Assembly: GCF_900167135.1 (NCBI RefSeq)
Contig: NZ_FUWZ01000005.1
Span: 622,516 to 686,515, forward strand
Reading direction: 5' to 3'
Source of the DNA: Chitinophaga eiseniae
GTDB lineage: Bacteria; Bacteroidota; Bacteroidia; Chitinophagales; Chitinophagaceae
Length of the DNA stretch: 64,000 nt
The position numbers were made by a program, and so were the translations under genes. Below are positions 59,931-64,000 of this stretch, piece after piece. The notes under the pieces were generated by a model. That model had not been told where the DNA came from, ran no database searches, and saw only the letters and a program-made list of their open reading frames with translations. Position 1 is the first letter of the stretch, and every line of letters begins with the position of its first letter.

Positions 59931-61025
59931 TTATTGTTTTTCTTTCGGTTTGGTTTTTTGGGGGGATGCGGGTGTTTTGCCCGTTTTTTTAGCAGGGGCA
60001 GCTTTCTCTTTCACCGGTGGGGCTTTCACCGTTTTCGCCGTTTTGACCACTTTGGCGGTTTTCACCGTTTTAGCGGCAGCTGCTTTTTTGCCGGTTTGTT
60101 GTCTCACAAAACGGCCCCAGGTAAGGTTGTCTTTTCCCGGTTTTTGTGCAACGGCTCTTTCGATGGCATAGCGGGCGCTGGTTTCCACTACCCATTCAAA
60201 ATGTTCTTCCCCGATGGCGTTGATGTCGGCGTCCGGCGCGGGATTGCAGAAGTCGATGGCATAGGGGACTTCCCCTCTGACGGCTATCTCCACGGTATTA
60301 AAGTCATAGCCAAGGTATTGATTGAGGGCTATCACCTGTTCTGTGATTTGCTGCATCAGTGTGTCGCTGCCTTTAAAGTCGGACTGGTAGCGCTGATGGG
60401 GGGCATTTTTAGGATTGTAGGCCATGATCCGCACCTGGTTGCCACCGATGCAGAAGCAGCGGTAATATTGTGTAAAGTCTATCTCTTCCTGCAGCATCAT
60501 CACCAGTTGACCGGTTTCTGCGTGCTGACGGAAAAAATCATCTTTGTCTTCTACGTGATAAACATGTTTCCAGCCGCCGCCGGCAAAGGGCTTCATGTAT
60601 GCAGGAAACCCGATGTAATCGAAGATAGTGTTCCAGTCAAACGGGTACACGAGGTTGCGGAATGATTTGTCGGTAGTATTGTCCGGCAGGGCATAAGAGG
60701 GCAGGAGTACCGTGCGGGGCACGTTTACGCCTATCTTTTGCGCCAGCGCGTTGTTAAAGAACTTATCGTCAGCGCTCCACCAGAATGGGTTGTTGATGAC
60801 CGCACAGCCGGCGATGGCGGCATTTTTCAGGAAGGCGCGGTAAAAAGGCACATCCTGTGAAATCCGGTCTATGATAACGGCGTAGCCGCTGTCGGCGCCC
60901 TGCAGCACTTTGTCGATGGTGACAAGCTCCGCGAAGATGCCGGGGGGATTGATGCGGTTAACGCGGTCAACAAATGCCTGGGGGAAAGAGTTCTCCTGTC
61001 CGAATAGAATGCCGATTTTTTTCAT
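59931..61025 (-). CDS. RimK-like ATP-grasp ligase with a Lys/Ala/Pro-rich C-terminal tail
   Basis: Protein of 364 residues; the ATG at 61025 (MKKIGILFGQ) is preferred since the earlier opening at 61199 lies inside the esterase gene. The ATP-grasp fold spans about 85-300: AYMKPFAGGGWKHVYHVED with K145, the LQEEID acidic pair, and AIDFCNPAPD with D258 and N261. From residue 313 a 52-residue tail holds 17 lysines among Ala, Thr, Val and Pro, similar in style to histone H1 or polylysine-like tails. The tail is either a nucleic-acid or carrier-binding arm, or possibly the substrate of amide modification. It follows the esterase after 4 bp, second in the operon. Confidence 0.85.
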   Translation of the reverse strand: MKKIGILFGQENSFPQAFVDRVNRINPPGIFAELVTIDKVLQGADSGYAVIIDRISQDVPFYRAFLKNAAIAGCAVINNPFWWSADDKFFNNALAQKIGVNVPRTVLLPSYALPDNTTDKSFRNLVYPFDWNTIFDYIGFPAYMKPFAGGGWKHVYHVEDKDDFFRQHAETGQLVMMLQEEIDFTQYYRCFCIGGNQVRIMAYNPKNAPHQRYQSDFKGSDTLMQQITEQVIALNQYLGYDFNTVEIAVRGEVPYAIDFCNPAPDADINAIGEEHFEWVVETSARYAIERAVAQKPGKDNLTWGRFVRQQTGKKAAAAKTVKTAKVVKTAKTVKAPPVKEKAAPAKKTGKTPASPQKTKPKEKQ

Positions 61026-61029
61026 ACGC

Positions 61030-61737
61030 TTACTTGATGAGTGACAGATAGTGTGGCAGCATTTCGCGCCATACTGGCCAGTCATGGTGGGCGTGGGGCC
61101 TGATGTCCAGCCAGTGGGTAATATTTTTGGCCGCCAGCAGCTGCGAAAACTGTTCGTTCTGCGGGCGGGTAACGTCTGTTTCGGCGGCGCCGAGAACAAT
61201 GCCCATGCGCCACAGGTCCGGGTCGTCGTTGCCCGGCATGAAGTCGGCCGGGTTGTTGAAATATACGTGATCGTCGTAGTAGTCGTCTACCCGGGATTTG
61301 ATATCAAAGATACCGCTGAGGCTGAAGAGATAAGACACCCGGCCGGGATAGCGGAAAGCGAAATTGGCTGCATGATATCCGCCGAAGCTGCATCCGGCGG
61401 CTACAATGCGCTGCCGGCCTGTTTCTGCTTCTATGCGGGGCATTACTTCCTCTATCAGCATTTTGTCATAACAGGTATGATTATACGCCCGGTATTGGGG
61501 CGTAATGCTCTTGTTATACCAGCTGGCGGCGTCGATGCTGTCGGGGCAGTATACTTTCACGCGTCCTTCGTCGATAAACCACCTGATGGCCTCAATGAGG
61601 CCGCGGTCTTTACTTTCATAATAGCGGCCCATGGAGGTGGGAAAGAGTAGCAGCGGGTACCCGCTGTCACCGAATACCAGCATCTCAAATTCCTTTCCCA
61701 GGTTGGGTGAATGCCATTTATAGTAGTTTTCAGTCAT
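61030..61737 (-). CDS. COG4947-like esterase (alpha/beta hydrolase)
   Basis: Protein of 235 residues, first gene of the operon. The nucleophile S117 sits in G-C-S-F-G-G, with upstream strand VAAGCSFGGYHAANFAFRYPG and LFSLSGIFDI; the acidic residue is probably in DPDLW or near AAETDV, and the catalytic histidine in RPHAHHDWPVW. No signal peptide, so it is cytoplasmic. This family is regularly found with ATP-grasp genes. It might hydrolyse or transfer an acyl group on the peptide-like product. The divergent second esterase gene lies 57 bp away. Confidence 0.87.
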   Translation of the reverse strand: MTENYYKWHSPNLGKEFEMLVFGDSGYPLLLFPTSMGRYYESKDRGLIEAIRWFIDEGRVKVYCPDSIDAASWYNKSITPQYRAYNHTCYDKMLIEEVMPRIEAETGRQRIVAAGCSFGGYHAANFAFRYPGRVSYLFSLSGIFDIKSRVDDYYDDHVYFNNPADFMPGNDDPDLWRMGIVLGAAETDVTRPQNEQFSQLLAAKNITHWLDIRPHAHHDWPVWREMLPHYLSLIK

Positions 61738-61794
61738 GGGAAAGTGTTTAGTTAAATTTAAAGAAGATTATTGGTTTATTGGTAAATTGTTGGA

Positions 61795-62541
61795 ATGCAA
61801 ATAGATCGACGGACGGTCCCTGCAGGAAGATTGCAGCGGGAAGTCTTGCTGGACGTATATCAACCGGAAGGGGGCCCACATGTTTTGTTGCTGGTGAATG
61901 ACGGGCAGGACCTGCCGGTGCCGACTGCGGCGATACCGTCGGGCGTATGGGTGGCTGCCGTTCACGCCGGGCCGCGCCGCCGCCAGGAGTATGGTGTGGC
62001 CGGCATCGCCGATTATAAGGGAGATGGCGCACTGGCAGCGGTGTACAGTCAGTTTGTGATAAAAGAATTACTGCCCTTCCTGGAGCGGGAGTACCCTTCG
62101 TTGGCCGGCGTCAAACGTGCGTTCGCAGGGTTTTCGCTGGGAGGATTGTCGGCATTGGATATAGTGTGGCAGCACCCGCAGCATTTCTGCGTGGCCGGTG
62201 TGTTCTCCGGTGCGCTCTGGTGGCGGAGCCGCCCGCTGGATGAAGCTTATCGTGATGACCGCGATCGGATTATGCACCGCCGTATCCGCGAAAGTGACTA
62301 CCGGCCAGGGCTTCGGTTCTTTTTTGAATGCGGCGCCGCTGATGAAACCGCGGACCGTAACGGCAACGGTATCATCGACAGTATCGACGATACGCGTGAT
62401 CTGATAGCGGAACTGGTAAAGAAAGGGTATCGGGAGCCGGAGGATATTACCTACCTGGAGGTACCCGGTGGACGGCATGACCGGGAAACGTGGGGGAGGG
62501 CGATGGAGGTGTTTTTGGGGTTGATCCATAAAAAAAGCTGA
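61795..62541 (+). CDS. Putative esterase (alpha/beta hydrolase, esterase-D-like)
   Basis: Protein of 248 residues. The nucleophile is S114 in AGFSLGGLSALD, the acidic residue likely in CGAADETADRNGNG, and the histidine in GGRHDRETWGRAMEVF. A calcium-loop-like DRNGNGIIDSIDD segment is near residue 185. There is no signal peptide. It belongs to the PF00756-type esterase family with enterochelin-esterase-like relatives. Divergent from the operon that begins with the other esterase, and probably part of the same functional cluster. The IS3-family element starts 6 bp after its stop. Confidence 0.87.
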   Translation: MQIDRRTVPAGRLQREVLLDVYQPEGGPHVLLLVNDGQDLPVPTAAIPSGVWVAAVHAGPRRRQEYGVAGIADYKGDGALAAVYSQFVIKELLPFLEREYPSLAGVKRAFAGFSLGGLSALDIVWQHPQHFCVAGVFSGALWWRSRPLDEAYRDDRDRIMHRRIRESDYRPGLRFFFECGAADETADRNGNGIIDSIDDTRDLIAELVKKGYREPEDITYLEVPGGRHDRETWGRAMEVFLGLIHKKS

Positions 62542-62582
62542 CCATCATGAAGTGAACCCAAAAGTTTAGACAGCTTTTTTGA

Positions 62583-63377
62583 TTAAGCGGCTTGAGTTCG
62601 GTATTGTACTGGGCTCAAGCCGTTAAGTTTTTGTTTGATTCTGTCATTATTGTAATAGTGAATATAATTGACAATATTCTTTTTAAGCGTTTCGATTGAT
62701 GTAAATTTTTTCAGATGGAACATTTCAGATTTCAGAATGGCGAAGAAGCTTTCCATAGCTGCATTATCCAGGCAATTGCCTCTTCTTGACATGCTTTGCC
62801 TTATTCTTCTTTTTCGCAGCCTTTGTTGATACCCTTTCATTTGATATTGCCATCCTTGATCAGAATGGAGGATCGGTCTGGATTTTTCAGGCAACTTTTT
62901 TAGCGCCATTTCAAGCATATCCATAGTCTGATGGAACGTTGCCCGTTTCGATAAGGTGTAGCTGATTATCTCTCCATTGTAAAGGTCCATAATTGGCGAT
63001 AAATACAACTTTTTACCTGACACATTGAACTCCGTTACATCGGTCACCCACTTTTGATTAGGCTTCCGGGCGTTAAAATCTCTATTCAGCAGATTCCGGG
63101 CAATTTTTCCTTGCTGCCCTTTATAAGATTTGTACTTCTTCCTTCTAACAAGGCTTTTTAGACCGCACTCTTTCATTAGTCTGGCAACACGTTTATGGTT
63201 GATATGCATCCCACTGCTCTTTAGAGCATCCGTTATTCGGCGATAACCATATCTACCCTTATGCTGACGATAAATAGCTATTATTGAAGTTTTAACGTGA
63301 TTATCCTTATCAGGTTGTACCGATTTTTTCAAGTAATAGTAAAAAGTACTCCGTGCCATCCCCGCTACTTTCAGCAA
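62583..63377 (-). CDS. IS3-family transposase OrfB (DDE integrase core)
   Basis: Catalytic subunit of 264 residues as read from 63377. The frame stays open upstream to about 63440, overlapping OrfA in the -1 frame, so a fused OrfAB made by -1 slippage at the GAAAAAG stretch is likely, as in other IS3 elements. An HTH_21-like segment (YRQHKGRYGYRRITDAL) precedes the rve core. The DDE residues are D in WVTDVTEF, D in ILHSDQGWQY and E in NAAMESFFAILKSE, and all three are intact, so the copy may be active. Confidence 0.95.
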   Translation of the reverse strand: MLKVAGMARSTFYYYLKKSVQPDKDNHVKTSIIAIYRQHKGRYGYRRITDALKSSGMHINHKRVARLMKECGLKSLVRRKKYKSYKGQQGKIARNLLNRDFNARKPNQKWVTDVTEFNVSGKKLYLSPIMDLYNGEIISYTLSKRATFHQTMDMLEMALKKLPEKSRPILHSDQGWQYQMKGYQQRLRKRRIRQSMSRRGNCLDNAAMESFFAILKSEMFHLKKFTSIETLKKNIVNYIHYYNNDRIKQKLNGLSPVQYRTQAA

Positions 63378-63400
63378 TATTTCCTGATCGTAGGACCGCC

Positions 63401-63955
63401 TTAATTCCTGGATGGCTTTTGCTGCCTGCCTTGTGCTTTGGCAGCTTTTTCCTGCTGAATTAAGGCGTCTAACTTTTTTAAAAATGCAAGCTCTGTGCGC
63501 AAATACTCGTTCTCTGCCTGCAAGGCAGCAAGCTTTTCCGCTTCGGGGTTAGACACTATTCTAGTGGTCTTTTTTTTCTTATTAGGCATTGCTGACTTTT
63601 TTCTACCTCTGTTTTCCATCAGTAAACCTCCTACTCCCTGGCTTTCATATATCTTTAACCAACGACCTACTACACTATCGTTAGCAATACCAAAGAGTGC
63701 TGATGTCTGCAATAAAGATAGGTGCTTTTTTAGCATATATTTTATAACCCGAACTTTAAACTCGCCCTCATAGCTGCCAGAGCGAAGCAACAACCCCTTC
63801 TTCCCAAACTGATTGTAAAGATTTACCCAGCGCTGAATACTCTTGTCGTTTCCTCCAATTTTACGTGCCGCAGAAGCCAGAGAGTCCTTACCAGAGATCA
63901 CTGACTGTACTGCACCTATTTTTTGTTGATAACTGTATTTGATTCTTTTATTCAT
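63401..63955 (-). CDS. IS3-family transposase OrfA (helix-turn-helix)
   Basis: DNA-binding subunit of 184 residues. Two helix-turn-helix units are seen: one near 15-45 (SVISGKDSLASAARKIGGNDKSIQRWV), one near 80-110 (LSLLQTSALFGIANDSVVGRW), typical of the IS150 group. A lysine-rich linker (KSAMPNKKKKT) and a leucine-zipper coiled coil (AEKLAALQAENEYLRTELAFLKKL) follow. It binds the terminal inverted repeats and its end overlaps the OrfB frame. Confidence 0.93.
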   Translation of the reverse strand: MNKRIKYSYQQKIGAVQSVISGKDSLASAARKIGGNDKSIQRWVNLYNQFGKKGLLLRSGSYEGEFKVRVIKYMLKKHLSLLQTSALFGIANDSVVGRWLKIYESQGVGGLLMENRGRKKSAMPNKKKKTTRIVSNPEAEKLAALQAENEYLRTELAFLKKLDALIQQEKAAKAQGRQQKPSRN

Positions 63956-64000
63956 AAAAAATGTCCCCTAAAAGTGTCTAACTTTTAGGGGGCACTTCAT

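Larger units (their letters stand above)
62548..63999 (-). mobile_element. IS3-family insertion sequence (IS150 group)
   Basis: About 1.45 kb with imperfect inverted ends: the left end begins TGAAGTGAACCCAAAAGTTT and the reverse complement of the right end begins TGAAGTGCCCCCTAAAAGTT. Two genes, orfA and orfB, lie between them and read from right to left. The right end coincides with the window edge, so target duplication cannot be tested. The element sits 6 bp after the esterase stop. Confidence 0.88.

Overview
The window looks like chromosome of a Chitinophaga-like member of the Bacteroidota (family Chitinophagaceae). The inference rests on a SusC/SusD pair controlled by an ECF sigma factor, a FecR anti-sigma factor and an STN domain, on two LytS/LytTR two-component pairs (one with a beta-propeller sensor), on an eukaryote/archaeal-type ProS, and on promoters of the TTG-N(19-22)-TAnnTTTG kind. 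Gene density is high. Housekeeping parts look GC-balanced, while 14.4-17.0 kb and 29.2-31.7 kb are visibly AT-richer and look accessory.

Layout. 0-6.5 kb: the start of an exported protein cut by the left edge, a LytS-LytTR pair, a MarR-GNAT fusion regulator, a serine hydrolase and a 14-helix MFS exporter. 6.6-9.2 kb: an envelope operon with an LpoB-like lipoprotein and a COG3014-like lipoprotein. 9.2-11.5 kb: an FGE-fold protein, a doubly frameshifted ABC-ATPase-like gene without recognisable catalytic motifs, and an unknown gene. 11.7-14.3 kb: a tyrosine phenol-lyase-like PLP enzyme divergent from an O-methyltransferase. 14.5-17.0 kb: an AT-rich pair, a DUF4041/GIY-YIG nuclease of the kind used in phage defence and a convergent coiled-coil protein. 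17.1-18.6 kb: a prolyl-tRNA editing deacylase and an EamA transporter.

19.0-28.4 kb is a phosphate-scavenging version of a Sus locus: sigma factor, FecR, SusC, SusD, a Tat-exported purple-acid-phosphatase-like phosphoesterase and a PafA-like alkaline phosphatase. 28.6-31.7 kb holds small accessory genes, including a frameshifted SMI1/KNR4-like gene and a HxlR/NTF2 divergent pair, followed by tRNA-Leu(CAG). 31.9-56.6 kb is mostly core: dapD, a glycosyltransferase, tsaC, cca, miaA (apparently with a CTG start), a FadL-type porin, proS, a propeller sensor with its LytTR partner, a Do-family protease, a LuxC-like acyl-CoA reductase divergent from a ferredoxin, ddl with a PASTA protein, rhodanese, RidA, and several small or unrecognised membrane and secreted proteins. 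Heptanucleotide TTCGTAA/TTCGTCA arrays and a 194-bp element with perfect 30-bp terminal inverted repeats sit between these genes.

56.6-62.5 kb is the most suggestive region: a tight five-gene operon coding for a COG4947-like esterase, a RimK-like ATP-grasp ligase with a lysine/alanine/proline-rich tail, a YbdK-type carboxylate-amine ligase, a class I glutamine amidotransferase and a circularly permuted ATP-grasp ligase, with a second esterase divergent from it. Three amide-forming enzymes, one amidotransferase and two esterases suggest synthesis and release or hydrolysis of an unknown peptide-like or amidated product. An IS3-family (IS150-group) insertion sequence follows and runs to the right edge.
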